Below, piece after piece: positions 1 to 9,925 of a DNA stretch of 64,000 nucleotides. This DNA is from Desulfuromonadaceae bacterium (lineage in GTDB: Bacteria; Desulfobacterota; Desulfuromonadia; Geobacterales; Pseudopelobacteraceae): NCBI GenBank assembly GCA_028681335.1, contig JAQUIT010000004.1:124001-188000 (forward strand), written 5' to 3'. The notes under the pieces are model-generated. The model made no database searches and had not been told where the DNA came from. It saw nothing but the letters and a program-made list of their open reading frames with translations. Each line of letters starts with the position of its first letter. Position 1 is the stretch's first letter. The position numbers and the translations under genes are program-made.

Positions 1-1551
1 TTTACGTATTTAGGGATTTTATAGTTGGCGATCTTGCCACGGCAAAAATCGCGAACCTCTTCTTCGGTCATTTCTATCCCTTTTTTAAGAATAATAGCGG
101 CCATCACCTGCTCCCCGTATTTTTTATCCGGGACACCGTAAACCTGAATATCTGAGACCTTAGGGTGAGTGTAGAGAAATTCTTCTATTTCACGCGGATA
201 GATATTTTCACCACCGCGGATAATCATCTGTTTAATGCGGCCGGTGATTTTACAGTAGCCATTCTCATCCATTATGGCCAGGTCGCCTGTGTGAAGCCAG
301 CCATCGGCATCGATCACACTGGCAGTTTCTTCAGGCATCTTATAATACCCCTTCATTACCATGTAGCCACGGGCACAGAGCTCCCCCTGTTTTCCCGGTG
401 GAAGAGTTGCTCCTGTTTCTATATCAACGATCTTAACCTCAGCACCTGGAAGAGCACGTCCTACCGTAGCTACCCGAAGCTCAATGGCATCATCGGTACG
501 GGTCTGCGTTATGCCCGGTGAAGACTCAGTTTGTCCATAGACACTGGTAATTTCAGTGACATGCATATCCTTGACGGCGCGTTTCATTACCTCTATCGGG
601 CAGACTGAACCAGCCATAATACCGGTCCGCATACTGGAGAGGTCAAACGTTGCAAACTCCGGATGTTCCAGTTCGGCAATAAACATCGTGGGGACACCAT
701 GAACAGCCGTACATTTTTCCTTCTCGATCGTCTGTAGCACCTTCAGCGGGTCAAATATCTCCACCGGTACCATGGTAGACCCATGGGTAACGCAGACCAT
801 GACGCCCAGCACACAGCCGAAACAGTGGAAAAAAGGCACCGGAATACAGAGCCGGTCACGTTCGGTAAACTTCATGCATTCACCGATCTGGAAACCGTTA
901 TTCACCAGATTGTAATGGGTCAACATGACCCCCTTGGGGAATCCGGTGGTACCTGAGGTATACTGCATATTGATCGTATCGTGGCAGCTCAACGTGGCTT
1001 CAACAGCGTCCAGTTCGGAGTCAGGAAGCTCTTCCCCCATCTGTATTATGCTGTCAAAATTGAGCATACCTGCCGGAGTGTCCTGCCCGATAAAGATGAC
1101 GTTTTTCAAGAACGGCAACTTTGTGGTGGTGAGATGGCATGGCTCCGATGTTGTCAGTTCAGGAACAACACTGGCAAGAGTTTCAACATAGTTGGTATCT
1201 TTGAATGAACCCACCATGAATAGCGATGTTGAGTCGGACTGGTTAAGAATATATTCAAGTTCAGCTGATTTGTAGCTCGTGTTAACGGTAACGAGGACGG
1301 CACCTATCTTGGCGGTAGCGAATTGAAGAAGCAACCATTCCGGGACGTTGTAAGCCCAGATCGAGACATTATCCCCTTTTTTGATGCCGAGCCGGAGTAG
1401 CCCCTTGGCTACCTGACGGCACGTATCGTTAAACTGTTTGTAGCTATAGCGCAGGTTGCGCTCCGGGTAGACCACGGCTTCGTTGTCGGGGTAACGACGA
1501 GCCATGTCATCCAGAAGGCCACCGACGGTATGGGTGAGTTGTTGGGACATG
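1..1551 (-). CDS. AMP-binding acyl-CoA synthetase (3' end beyond window)
   Basis: The 517 codons in the window run off the left edge without a stop, so only the last few dozen residues are missing from a family of about 545. The protein carries the adenylate-forming signature ([11 protein letters not shown]), a later YGQTE stretch and the [16 protein letters not shown] hinge region. Enzymes of this family couple a carboxylic acid to CoA through an acyl-AMP intermediate. The fit is to the medium-chain or branched acyl-CoA synthetase (ACSF2/FadD-like) group; the substrate cannot be read from sequence. The ATG at 1551 is chosen because AGGAGGG lies just upstream of it. Confidence 0.9.
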
Positions 1552-1696
1552 AAACCCTCCTATCAAATATTTGTTCACTATAACACAACATTATGACAAG
1601 CATAACAGTATGGTTTTACAGGCTTTTCAGATAACACGACCGCTCTGGTGAGTCAAGTGCGAAAACCGGGCGGACAGCATGAAGGTTATTGGATAG

Positions 1697-3202
1697 CTAC
1701 GGCAGAGTAAAGTGGAAAGTCGCCCCGATTCCCGGCTCTGCTTCGGCCCATATTTGCCCTCCATGGCGGAAAATAATGCGCTGGACAGTTGCGAGGCCGA
1801 GACCGGTACCGCTGAACTGGCTGGAATCGTGTAGTCGCGTGAATACGCGAAAAAGTTTATCGGCATCCTTCATATCAAAGCCGGCGCCATTATCACGAAC
1901 GTAATAAACAGGGGCGACCCCGCTCCGATCTACGCCAAATTCAATTGTGGCATCGCTCTTGGCAGAGCTGTATTTCCAGGCGTTGTTGAGCAGGTTGATC
2001 ATAACCATTTTTAAAAGCCTTGAATCACCGGATACAACAATATCCGGTTCGATGTGTGTCCTGATGGATCGCTCCGGATGCTCTAGAGACAGCTCCTTTA
2101 AAGTTTCTTCAGCAATGGCAGTGAGGCTTACAGCAACTGAAACTATTTCAACGCGGGTAACCTGTGCCAGATGCAACAGGGCATCAATCATTTCATTAAG
2201 CCACAATCCAGATTCATGGATTCTGGTAATATACTCTCTGGCACTCTGGTCAATAGAACTGTCATCTTCAAGCAGCAGCTGACAGTAACCTGAAATACGC
2301 GTAAGCGGTCCATGCATGTCATGTGAAACGGAATAATTAAATGTCTCCAGCTCGTTATTGGCAGCCGCAAGATCAGTTGCTTTATGGTTCAGCTCGTCAT
2401 TAAGCCTTCGAATCTGCCCAAGGTGTTGCTGGGTTGTCTCTTCAGTAAGCTTGCGCTGCGTGATATCTCTGTCAAAACACAATATATACTTCTTGCCGTC
2501 TATCCTGATAAGTCCGGCGTGCACCTCGACCAAAAATTCGGCGCCATTTTTTTTCTGCCGCCAGACCTCCGAAGTCACCCATTCACCGGCAACAATTGTG
2601 GCAGTAATATCATCGCAGAGTTTATTGGTGTCGGCAGTATTCAAATCATGAATGCGCAGTTTGCAAAGTTCATCCAATGTGTAACCATGCTGGTCAGAAG
2701 CAGCTCTATTGCCAGTCATAATCCGCCCGGACTCATCCCCCTCCAGCCCAATTATTATTATGGCGTCAGGAGCCCGTTCAAACAACATGCGGTAGCGCCC
2801 CTCACTTTCCCGCATCCCCTCCTCGGCATTTTCCAGCGACTCAAGCATGCAATTGATAGAAGCGGCCAGAGTTTTAAATTCGCCCTGATACTCTGAGAGC
2901 GGAACACGCTCAGAAATATCGCGCGCATCGGCAATCTGACGGAGCTTGATGGCAAGCGACTCCAGGCGTCTTAGAACCGTTCTCCTGATAAACAGCACCA
3001 TCATGCAACAAAACACGCTGCCGGCAAGCAGCAACCCCGCTACCAGATAGGCAATGGTAATTTTGCCATGGTCATACAGTAGTTGCTTCTCAACCGTGGT
3101 AAAATGCGAGAGAATGATCAGATCAAATGTGATGGCCAGAATAACCAGCAGGGTAATAAATGTGGTAACAATCATGATGATTGTTCGCTGCGACAATGTC
3201 AT
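1697..3202 (-). CDS. PAS-domain sensor histidine kinase
   Basis: A membrane-bound two-component sensor of about 501 residues. Two hydrophobic segments (roughly residues 8-30 and 49-71) flank a very short periplasmic loop. They are followed by a HAMP-like linker, a PAS domain (about 135-250), a phosphoacceptor helix with SVSHDMHGPL (His near 294) and an HATPase domain with an N-box (NLLNNAWKYS), DNGAGFD and GTGLGLA. With so little periplasmic sequence, the signal is probably sensed in the membrane or by the PAS domain. An upstream ATG at 3277 would add 25 residues but has no ribosome site; GGAG precedes the ATG at 3202. No response regulator is adjacent. It is divergent from the DUF294 gene across about 220 bp. 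Confidence 0.9.
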   Translation of the reverse strand: MTLSQRTIIMIVTTFITLLVILAITFDLIILSHFTTVEKQLLYDHGKITIAYLVAGLLLAGSVFCCMMVLFIRRTVLRRLESLAIKLRQIADARDISERVPLSEYQGEFKTLAASINCMLESLENAEEGMRESEGRYRMLFERAPDAIIIIGLEGDESGRIMTGNRAASDQHGYTLDELCKLRIHDLNTADTNKLCDDITATIVAGEWVTSEVWRQKKNGAEFLVEVHAGLIRIDGKKYILCFDRDITQRKLTEETTQQHLGQIRRLNDELNHKATDLAAANNELETFNYSVSHDMHGPLTRISGYCQLLLEDDSSIDQSAREYITRIHESGLWLNEMIDALLHLAQVTRVEIVSVAVSLTAIAEETLKELSLEHPERSIRTHIEPDIVVSGDSRLLKMVMINLLNNAWKYSSAKSDATIEFGVDRSGVAPVYYVRDNGAGFDMKDADKLFRVFTRLHDSSQFSGTGLGLATVQRIIFRHGGQIWAEAEPGIGATFHFTLP

Positions 3203-3421
3203 TTTGATGCTCCGGCTAAACTCTGTCAGGTATGCTGTCAGGTACATGTAAAGAGCGATGCTGGCAGCACCAGACATGAATCATTCAAAAATTGGAGTCC
3301 ACAAACGTTCCTATCTCACACCTGCATAAAAAACACAACGAAAGACATTAAAATTCATCTGAGGTTATGATATAGTTCATTCCAGCTTCGGCTGGCTTAT
3401 CTATTTTTCAGGAGCAACAAA

Positions 3422-4624
3422 ATGAACTTGGCTGCGCATACTGCCCACGCTGAATTACCGGACATAACCGATATCACCAGATATTGCCGGACCGAGGACA
3501 TTGAACCGTTCCTGCAGATGATGTCAGCTGCTGTAAAATCTGACTATAACAGTATCTCGGACTGGATGTACAAAAAGGAGCAGCTTGTTGCGTCAATCGC
3601 ACACGCTGAAGGTCTTCAGCTCAAAACAATTCATGAAAGCCTTAACCAGATCGAGATGGAGCGTTTTCTACTGATTCCATCTGTAAATGAATTGCACAGC
3701 TCGTGTACCGGGTATCGGGACCTTCTCTCCTCACGTGTTATGGACAATGTTATTGCAGAAATGGCGGCAGCCGGACTGGGCCGTCCGCCGGTACCTTTTG
3801 CACTTATCAGTATGGGAAGCGACGGGCGCGAAGAACAGACACTCATTACAGACCAAGACAACCTCATTGTCTATGATGATGACGGCGGTGAAGCGGCAGA
3901 TCACTACTTTATTGAGTTTTCAATCCGTCTTGTTGACGGACTCGAAGAGGCAGGTTTCATGCGCTGCACCGGCGATATCATGCCGACCAATCAGACCTGG
4001 CGCGGCTCATTCAGCCAGTGGCGCAAGCGGCTCCTTTCTATTGTCAGGTACGAAGTTGAGGATATCGGCAAGAACGTCATGAATCTGATTGTCCTGTCCG
4101 ACGCCCGCTATGTTGCGGGTAATCAGGAGCTGGCAACTGAATTGGTAGAAATGATCCGGTCAATGGAACGGGACTACTTTCAGGTTTTATGGGGAATGGC
4201 CAAGGCAGCAACAGAGATGAAGCTTGCTCTCGGTTTCATGAAGCGCATCTGGACAGAGGGAAGCGGTGAACACAAGGGTGAATTCAATGTAAAATTGCTG
4301 GCCTGGGCTCCACTTGTCATGAATGTCCGTATCCTGGCCATCAACCAGGGTATTCCTGCCACAAGCACACTGGAACGTATTTTACGATTGGAAGCAGAGG
4401 GAAGCTTTTCAGCATCATTTTCAGCCGAGCTTATTGAGGCCTATCACGTCCTTACCAAACAACGAATACTAATACAGATCAAGGCTCTTAAAGGAATCCA
4501 GAACGATTCACACTACCTTAATCCCTATCTTCTTTCAGCCACTGAGATTGAACAGATCCGGCATGCCATGCTCAAAGTTGAAGATCTGCAGAAAATTATC
4601 CATGCCAATTTCCACATCGTATAG
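3422..4624 (+). CDS. DUF294-type putative nucleotidyltransferase
   Basis: The 400-residue protein has a nucleotidyltransferase core with G132-S-D-G-R-E and acidic residues D144 and D146, followed by a helical C-terminal substrate-binding region (DUF294/DUF294_C type, related to GlnD). Many family members carry cyclic-nucleotide and CBS domains in front; here the first 110 residues are helical, with no CBS pair visible. Enzymes of this fold transfer nucleotidyl groups to proteins or small molecules, and no substrate is known for this subfamily. AGGAG precedes the ATG. The gene diverges from the PAS kinase, which may hint at a signalling role, but that is inference. Confidence 0.8.
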   Translation: MNLAAHTAHAELPDITDITRYCRTEDIEPFLQMMSAAVKSDYNSISDWMYKKEQLVASIAHAEGLQLKTIHESLNQIEMERFLLIPSVNELHSSCTGYRDLLSSRVMDNVIAEMAAAGLGRPPVPFALISMGSDGREEQTLITDQDNLIVYDDDGGEAADHYFIEFSIRLVDGLEEAGFMRCTGDIMPTNQTWRGSFSQWRKRLLSIVRYEVEDIGKNVMNLIVLSDARYVAGNQELATELVEMIRSMERDYFQVLWGMAKAATEMKLALGFMKRIWTEGSGEHKGEFNVKLLAWAPLVMNVRILAINQGIPATSTLERILRLEAEGSFSASFSAELIEAYHVLTKQRILIQIKALKGIQNDSHYLNPYLLSATEIEQIRHAMLKVEDLQKIIHANFHIV

Positions 4625-4704
4625 GTATGGGTAAGAATGTTGTAGCGGGAAAAAGTGATTTAACACTTGCACCTGATCTTTATGCTTCATCATGTAACAT
4701 ATTG

Positions 4705-5940
4705 CTATTTCACATCTACATTCTTAATACCGTCAGGGCGCCAGCTTGGGGGAATCACACGGCTTTCCACACCCTCCCTGCCTTTCAGCAGGCTCCCGAA
4801 GGTCACCGCCATGCTGCCGAACCGAGCATTTACCTTGTCCATTGCCTGAGTCGCAAACAGCTTCTTCCTCTCCTCTTCGAACAACGGCAACTGTTCAGCC
4901 TGGTGTTTCAGATTGGAGAGACACACCCCCAGGAGCCTGACCGGCTGCTCCAGATCGACAGTAGCGAGAATCGACAGTGCCGCCCTGTATATTTCATCGC
5001 TCTGGTTTATATGGTTCTTCAACGTCGTCTGTTTCCCCCAGCTGGTGAAAAAATCCGCATAGCGGACGTACAGATGGATCGTCCTCCCTGAAACGCTATA
5101 TTTTCTGGCCCTGCTTCCGACCATCTCCGAGAGCTGCAACAGGACGCGCCGGATCTCCACCGGATCATCAATATCCCGTTCCAGCGTTTTTGAATGCCCG
5201 ACCGACTTTACCTCGTCCTCCTCACCGAACGGAACCACCGGTGAATGGTCTATCCCCAGCCCCATCTGCTTGAGCCGCGAACCAATGACACCAAACTTTC
5301 CCGTCAGGCGTCCTTCTTCGCATCGTCCAAGCTCACCACACGTGTAGATAGACATCATGTTGAGATTCTTCTCCATCCTCCTGCCGATGCCGCAGAGATC
5401 CTTGATCGGCATTCGCTCCAGAACCCTTGCAACATCATCCGGCGTGATAACCGTCAGCCCGTCCGGTTTCTGCATGTCACTGGCCAGCTTGGCCAGGAGC
5501 TTGTTGGGGGCGATACCGACAGAACAGGTGATGCCGAAACTATGCCTGATGCGGGCTTTTATCAGGTAGGCGATCGTCTCGGCGCTGCCGAAAATTCCAA
5601 GGGAGTGAGTAACGTCCAGCCAGGACTCATCAATAGAGAATGCCTCGACTTCCGGCGTGTAATCCCTGAATATTTCGTTTATTTTGCCTGACGTGTAGGT
5701 ATATTTCCTGTTGTCACCAACAACAAGGATAAGCTCAGGACAGACTCTCTTTCCTTCCCAGATCGCCATACCGGTCTTCACTCCGCACGCCCGGGCTTCA
5801 TAGGAGGAGGTAGTGATCACCGTGCGACCGCCTCCGCCGACCACAGCAATCGGCTTGCCACGCAGCTCCGGATTGGCTTGCTGTTCAACACTGGCAAAAA
5901 AAGCGTTCATATCAATATGAAGGATTGTTCTGACGGTCAT
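4705..5940 (-). CDS. dinB: DNA polymerase IV (Y-family)
   Basis: An error-prone Y-family polymerase for translesion synthesis. The catalytic motifs are present: HIDMNAFFASVEQ (Asp10) and FSIDESWLD (Asp104, Glu105). The second motif has Ser-Trp where many DinB proteins have Ala-Tyr. Palm, finger, thumb and little-finger regions are all accounted for in 411 residues. Near residue 355 there is QLPLF, a sliding-clamp binding peptide. A GTG at 5952 is possible, but the ATG at 5940 has GGAA upstream. The gene converges with the DUF294 gene. No copy of the candidate LexA operator seen at lexA was found in front of it. Confidence 0.95.
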   Translation of the reverse strand: MTVRTILHIDMNAFFASVEQQANPELRGKPIAVVGGGGRTVITTSSYEARACGVKTGMAIWEGKRVCPELILVVGDNRKYTYTSGKINEIFRDYTPEVEAFSIDESWLDVTHSLGIFGSAETIAYLIKARIRHSFGITCSVGIAPNKLLAKLASDMQKPDGLTVITPDDVARVLERMPIKDLCGIGRRMEKNLNMMSIYTCGELGRCEEGRLTGKFGVIGSRLKQMGLGIDHSPVVPFGEEDEVKSVGHSKTLERDIDDPVEIRRVLLQLSEMVGSRARKYSVSGRTIHLYVRYADFFTSWGKQTTLKNHINQSDEIYRAALSILATVDLEQPVRLLGVCLSNLKHQAEQLPLFEEERKKLFATQAMDKVNARFGSMAVTFGSLLKGREGVESRVIPPSWRPDGIKNVDVK

Positions 5941-6032
5941 AATTATTTCCACAAAGGCATCTGATGCGTTCCGGAGATGAGGCTAACAGAGCGGGAGAAA
6001 TACCTCGAAAAAGTCGATACGCTTGCCTCTAC

Positions 6033-6069
6033 AAAAACAGCCGGCTGGAACTGACCCAACCGGCTGTTT
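6033..6069 (-). terminator. Terminator of the pqi operon
   Basis: A 10-bp perfect stem (AAACAGCCGG at 6035-6044 with CCGGCTGTTT at 6060-6069) and a 15-base loop. On the minus strand it is followed by a run of T, 30 bases past the pqiC stop. This is the form of a Rho-independent terminator. Confidence 0.8.
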
Positions 6070-6099
6070 ACACAACGATCCTCACCAGACGCACAAGAG

Positions 6100-6705
6100 T
6101 CAGTGTCCCACCGTTGCTTCAGCCCTGATCGCCTTTGCCAGATCGGAGCTTACAGCAAAAAGCGCACGACCGTAAGCTGCCACCAACGGATCATACCCTT
6201 CGGCTCCGACCGGCTCACGCACCGTGGTACGGCCGTTTTTTTGCGTGCCACCCGCAGCACAGCGCAGGGACCAGACGGCATCGACAGTGACCGCTTCACC
6301 AGGCGATGACTCAAAACGTTGAATATCTACAAGCACCCGACAGTCTGCATCAGCGCCGGAATGCTGGAGATAGGATGATACACGGCTTGACCCGAGCAGT
6401 CTGTTCATATTCTCCGCAATCAGACGGGGGATCTCACTCTTGAGCGGCTCAGCCCAGCGGTGCATTTCCAGTATTTCCACCCGATTGGCGGCAATGCGCA
6501 CCACAAACTGAGGCCGGGCTACGACATCAGGGAGTGTAATCGGGCCGACGGAAACTGACGGGATCGCCATTGTTGCGGCGGCTGTTGCTGGCTGTACGCC
6601 GGACTCCAGAGTATAGAAAGTCACCCGCGGAGATCTGCTGCAACCAGCCATTGTCAAGGCCAGACAGACGGTTACTATGGCGACAACAAAGCGGCGCATC
6701 ATCAT
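6100..6705 (-). CDS. pqiC: PqiC-type ABC transport auxiliary lipoprotein
   Basis: The 201-residue protein begins with a lipoprotein signal ending in TMAGC and continues as a PqiC/DUF330 domain with YTL near the start of the mature chain. In the Pqi system, PqiC is an outer-membrane lipoprotein that caps the PqiB tunnel and helps move phospholipids between membranes. The start overlaps the pqiB stop as ATGA, with GGAGG upstream, so translation is coupled. It is the last gene of the operon, followed by a hairpin terminator. Confidence 0.87.
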   Translation of the reverse strand: MMMRRFVVAIVTVCLALTMAGCSRSPRVTFYTLESGVQPATAAATMAIPSVSVGPITLPDVVARPQFVVRIAANRVEILEMHRWAEPLKSEIPRLIAENMNRLLGSSRVSSYLQHSGADADCRVLVDIQRFESSPGEAVTVDAVWSLRCAAGGTQKNGRTTVREPVGAEGYDPLVAAYGRALFAVSSDLAKAIRAEATVGH

Positions 6706-8372
6706 TTATCCTCCCGTTTACCGCGAATCAAGGATTCCGGGTGCTGCTCCAAATAGTCGCCCAGGAGACGGAGAGACTGTGCGGCTCGCGACACTTCCCG
6801 CATCGTTTCTCGCAGGTCGAGTTGCACCGGCGCATCGGTTGCAAGAACATTGTTCACTCCCCCCATGGTTCTGCGTGCCTCTCCCAATGTCTTGCGTACA
6901 TCATCCAGTGACTGCCGCGTCTCCAAGATCATTGTGCGTGTTTCCGGAATGACCGTTTCATCAACGTTTTTAAGCACTTTTTCAGCGCTTTTTAAAGTGG
7001 CATCAAGCGACTGTAACGCTTTCCCGGTATCCCCGGCAAGCTCTTCGAGTGGTATTTTCTCAATTCTCTGGACGATATTCATAAGTTTTTTCTGCAACTG
7101 GTCCATGGAACCCGGGACAGCGGGGAACTTTGGGGGATTCGTACTCCAGTCAATTTTTGCAGACGATGCCTTAGGGAAAAAATCGAGTGAGATAAACAGT
7201 TGCCCTGTCAATAAGTTACTGTTCTTTACCTCGGCGCGGAAACCATGAGCGACAAGCTGGTTGAGGAGCGCCCGGGAATCAAGGGGCTTATGCTGCAATT
7301 TATTGCGGGATGGCCCACGCAGCAGCTCTGAATACAATTCAACCTCGACCGGAATGGAAATTTCTGCATTCCGGGAGTCAAGCGTCACGCCGATGCTGGT
7401 CACTTCGCCCACAGTCACGCCATGGAGATCGACCGGAGCCCCGACGGGAAGTCCGCGTACCGATTCCTTGAATACAATAAGGTAGGTCTCAACCGTATGC
7501 GCATGTTTCAATGCCTCGTCTCTGGTCTGATACAGAGAAAAAACACTACCGGAAGTGGCTGGAGGCTCATCAAGACGGTCCGGTGAGGTCTGGAAGGAGA
7601 TGCCTCCCAGAAGGATTGAGACCATAGACTCCGTGTTAATCTTCACACCACTGGCATTAAGCGTAAGATCAACACCGCTGGAGTGCCAGAAGATTGATTC
7701 TGACTTGACATATTGATCAAAAGGAGCCCGGATGAAGGCCTTTATGGTGACCCCCTTGCCGTCACGGTCAAGTTCAGTGTCAATCACCTGCCCAACCTGC
7801 ATGCGGCGGTAGAAGATCGGCGATGAGGTATCGACTGAACCAACTTCGGCGGAGTGCAGGACAAACTGGCGACCGGGCACGTCAAGAGAAACTGCGGGCG
7901 GGGTCTCGATACCGATATATTCATCCCGGCTTTCGGCCGAGGTCCCTGCTTCTACGCCGATGTAAGGGCCGCCGATCAGCGTGTTGAGCCCGGAGACATT
8001 ACCGCCCGAGATCCGGGGGCGTACGACCCAGAACCGGGTATCCTTTACCAGAAGCCCTCTGGCATCCTTTGACATTTCAGCAGTAACCACAACATGTGAC
8101 CGGTCACTGGTGATAGCAATCCCCTTGACCTCGCCAATTTCCACATCTTTGTACTTGAGCTTGGTCTTGCCTGCCTCCATCCCCTCGCCGGTTTTAAAGG
8201 TGATAGTAATGGTTTTACCACGATCCATAAAAGACTTAACCGCAATGGAAAGACCGATAAGCGCCGCAATTATAGGGATAATCCAGACCAACTGGATCGA
8301 GAAGCGTCTCTTCGGTTCGCTGACTGCAAGCGGAATATCACAAAAATCAGGCTTGTCGGGGGTATCGGTCAT
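6702..8372 (-). CDS. pqiB: PqiB, MlaD/MCE-domain tunnel protein
   Basis: The protein has about 556 residues: one N-terminal membrane helix (near residues 28-50) and three tandem MCE/MlaD repeats (the first begins around ITFKTGEGMEAGKTKL), then a long C-terminal helical segment. This is the PqiB architecture, in which hexamers stack MCE rings into a periplasm-spanning tunnel for lipids. The start at 8372 overlaps the upstream stop as ATGA; an ATG at 8402 would add ten residues inside the previous gene and has no better ribosome site. Both neighbours are pqi genes. Confidence 0.92.
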   Translation of the reverse strand: MTDTPDKPDFCDIPLAVSEPKRRFSIQLVWIIPIIAALIGLSIAVKSFMDRGKTITITFKTGEGMEAGKTKLKYKDVEIGEVKGIAITSDRSHVVVTAEMSKDARGLLVKDTRFWVVRPRISGGNVSGLNTLIGGPYIGVEAGTSAESRDEYIGIETPPAVSLDVPGRQFVLHSAEVGSVDTSSPIFYRRMQVGQVIDTELDRDGKGVTIKAFIRAPFDQYVKSESIFWHSSGVDLTLNASGVKINTESMVSILLGGISFQTSPDRLDEPPATSGSVFSLYQTRDEALKHAHTVETYLIVFKESVRGLPVGAPVDLHGVTVGEVTSIGVTLDSRNAEISIPVEVELYSELLRGPSRNKLQHKPLDSRALLNQLVAHGFRAEVKNSNLLTGQLFISLDFFPKASSAKIDWSTNPPKFPAVPGSMDQLQKKLMNIVQRIEKIPLEELAGDTGKALQSLDATLKSAEKVLKNVDETVIPETRTMILETRQSLDDVRKTLGEARRTMGGVNNVLATDAPVQLDLRETMREVSRAAQSLRLLGDYLEQHPESLIRGKREDK

Positions 8373-9004
8373 GGAGTTCTCTCTTTTTGAAGTGGATCCC
8401 ATATCAGGCGTGGATCAAATTGCATGGACGCAAACATGGTCAGAACGACGACGGCGCCAAAGGGAACCGCACCCGGTCCGGCTTTTACCGTCGCCATGCT
8501 TCCAAGCTGCACCAGTGCGGCCAAAAGCGCAACCACATAGATATCCAGCATTGACCAACGGCCGACCAACTCCACCATCCTGTAAAGGCGCGTCCGTTGC
8601 CTGGGATGCCATCTGGAGCGGCGCTGCACCGATATAAGCAGCAGAGTGAGCGAGATCAGTTTAAGAAGCGGAATCGTGACGCTGGCGATAAACACGATAA
8701 CGGCAATGAGCCAGGATCCTGTTTTCCAGAGGTGTATTACGCCGCTTACGATGGTATCCTTGCGGTAGCTGAAGAGTGAGCCGGTCTCCATGATAGTCAG
8801 CAGGTTCGCAGGGATATACAGGACATAGGCAGCTATCAGCAGTGCCCAGCAGCGCGACACGCTACCCGGCTTGCGAAAATGCAAACCGGCACCACATCGG
8901 GGACAGTGTGCTGCGACCACCCCGTCCGGTAGTCTGGACACGAGATTGCAGACGTGACAGGAGCAAAGCCCCTGCTCTGCGGCGCTCACAGCTGGCTTTG
9001 TCAT
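8369..9004 (-). CDS. pqiA: PqiA-family membrane protein, second half
   Basis: The 211-residue protein has an N-terminal zinc-ribbon pair (CHVC and CPRC) and a four-helix PqiA domain. Escherichia coli PqiA is a single protein of about 417 residues with two such modules; here each module is its own gene, and this one corresponds to the second. It is translated in overlap with the first (ATGA at 9001-9004) and with pqiB (ATGA at 8369-8372). The expected role is the inner-membrane component of the Pqi lipid-transport system. Confidence 0.88.
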   Translation of the reverse strand: MTKPAVSAAEQGLCSCHVCNLVSRLPDGVVAAHCPRCGAGLHFRKPGSVSRCWALLIAAYVLYIPANLLTIMETGSLFSYRKDTIVSGVIHLWKTGSWLIAVIVFIASVTIPLLKLISLTLLLISVQRRSRWHPRQRTRLYRMVELVGRWSMLDIYVVALLAALVQLGSMATVKAGPGAVPFGAVVVLTMFASMQFDPRLIWDPLQKERTP

Positions 9005-9633
9005 GCGGCCGTCTCCACACCCGGCTTTTTACCCAGATGGGCCCAGACATCACGGGCACTAAACGATGCAGATGTCGCAGCATAGAGAAAGGTCAGGACC
9101 CCGAACGACCACAGAGCAACACCGGGAATGACTTTAAATGAACTGGTAAGCTTCACCAGTGATACCAGTATGCCAAGCATGAACACCTCGATCATACCCC
9201 ACGGCCCTACTATGTTGATCATACGCAAAAGAATCGGGTATCCTGCAGGAATGCGCCGAAGTTTGAGCGCCAGCAGGAGGTAGCTCATCGTAACGAGTTC
9301 CAGAGCCGGGATGAGGATGGTAGTCAGAACAACAAGCAACGAGACGGACTTCATCTGCTGATTCCAAAGATAACGCACCGCACCTGAAAGATTGATCTCG
9401 CTCCCGCCCCCTTGTACTTCGATTGCGAAGATCGGAAATATATTGGCAATGACGAACAGTACGGAGGCGGCCAGGGTGTAGGCAAGCGTACGGTTGATGC
9501 TGTCGGTGGCGTTTCGGTACAGAATCGCACCGCAACGGCTGCAACTGGCCGAGCATCCAGGCTTGAGTGGAATCTCCTGCTGGAGCAGGTCGCAGTCATG
9601 ACAGGCAATGAGTTGTGGAGATTGATTGTCCAT
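9001..9633 (-). CDS. pqiA: PqiA-family membrane protein, first half
   Basis: First gene of the pqi operon, 210 residues. It has an N-terminal zinc-ribbon (CHDC and CSRC) followed by about four membrane helices of the PqiA family. It resembles the next gene in layout but is clearly divergent in sequence, as expected of the two halves of a full-length PqiA. GAGGAA lies about 12 bases upstream of the ATG. The promoter should lie between 9634 and the lexA-operon hairpin at 9785. Confidence 0.88.
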   Translation of the reverse strand: MDNQSPQLIACHDCDLLQQEIPLKPGCSASCSRCGAILYRNATDSINRTLAYTLAASVLFVIANIFPIFAIEVQGGGSEINLSGAVRYLWNQQMKSVSLLVVLTTILIPALELVTMSYLLLALKLRRIPAGYPILLRMINIVGPWGMIEVFMLGILVSLVKLTSSFKVIPGVALWSFGVLTFLYAATSASFSARDVWAHLGKKPGVETAA

Positions 9634-9784
9634 CCGGCAAACCGTTCCTCTTCAGTGTCGTACCGCAAAAACGACCGGATATGTGCAAAAAATTCAAGAA
9701 TATTGCCACAGGAATTAGCACCTGCTGCGGCACCGAGAACAATCTGATATCACTGTTAATACTGCATTTTTACTGCATTTCAAG

Positions 9785-9818
9785 AAAACCCGCAAGGACC
9801 ATTTCCAACCTGCGGGTT
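9785..9818 (-). terminator. Terminator of the lexA operon
   Basis: The arms AACCCGCA (9787-9794) and TGCGGGTT (9811-9818) pair perfectly and can extend by AGG/CC with one bulge. The minus strand then reads GGGTTTTC. The hairpin lies about 110 bases past the stop of the small gene after lexA and also marks the upstream edge of the pqi promoter region. The rest of 9634-9925 shows nothing recognisable. Confidence 0.7.
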
Positions 9819-9925
9819 ACGAGTCCCTATCCTGATCGTTTTTTTATCAAACATGAAAAAGCAGATTCAGCAGAAGCACCATGGAACCGGGTGGGATCTT
9901 CGCAAAAAGCGGCGCTTCGGCATGG

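Noticed and set aside
5941..6032. LexA operator upstream of dinB
   Set aside because: Neither the TGTCA-N2-TGACA form seen at lexA nor a GGTT...ACC form is present.
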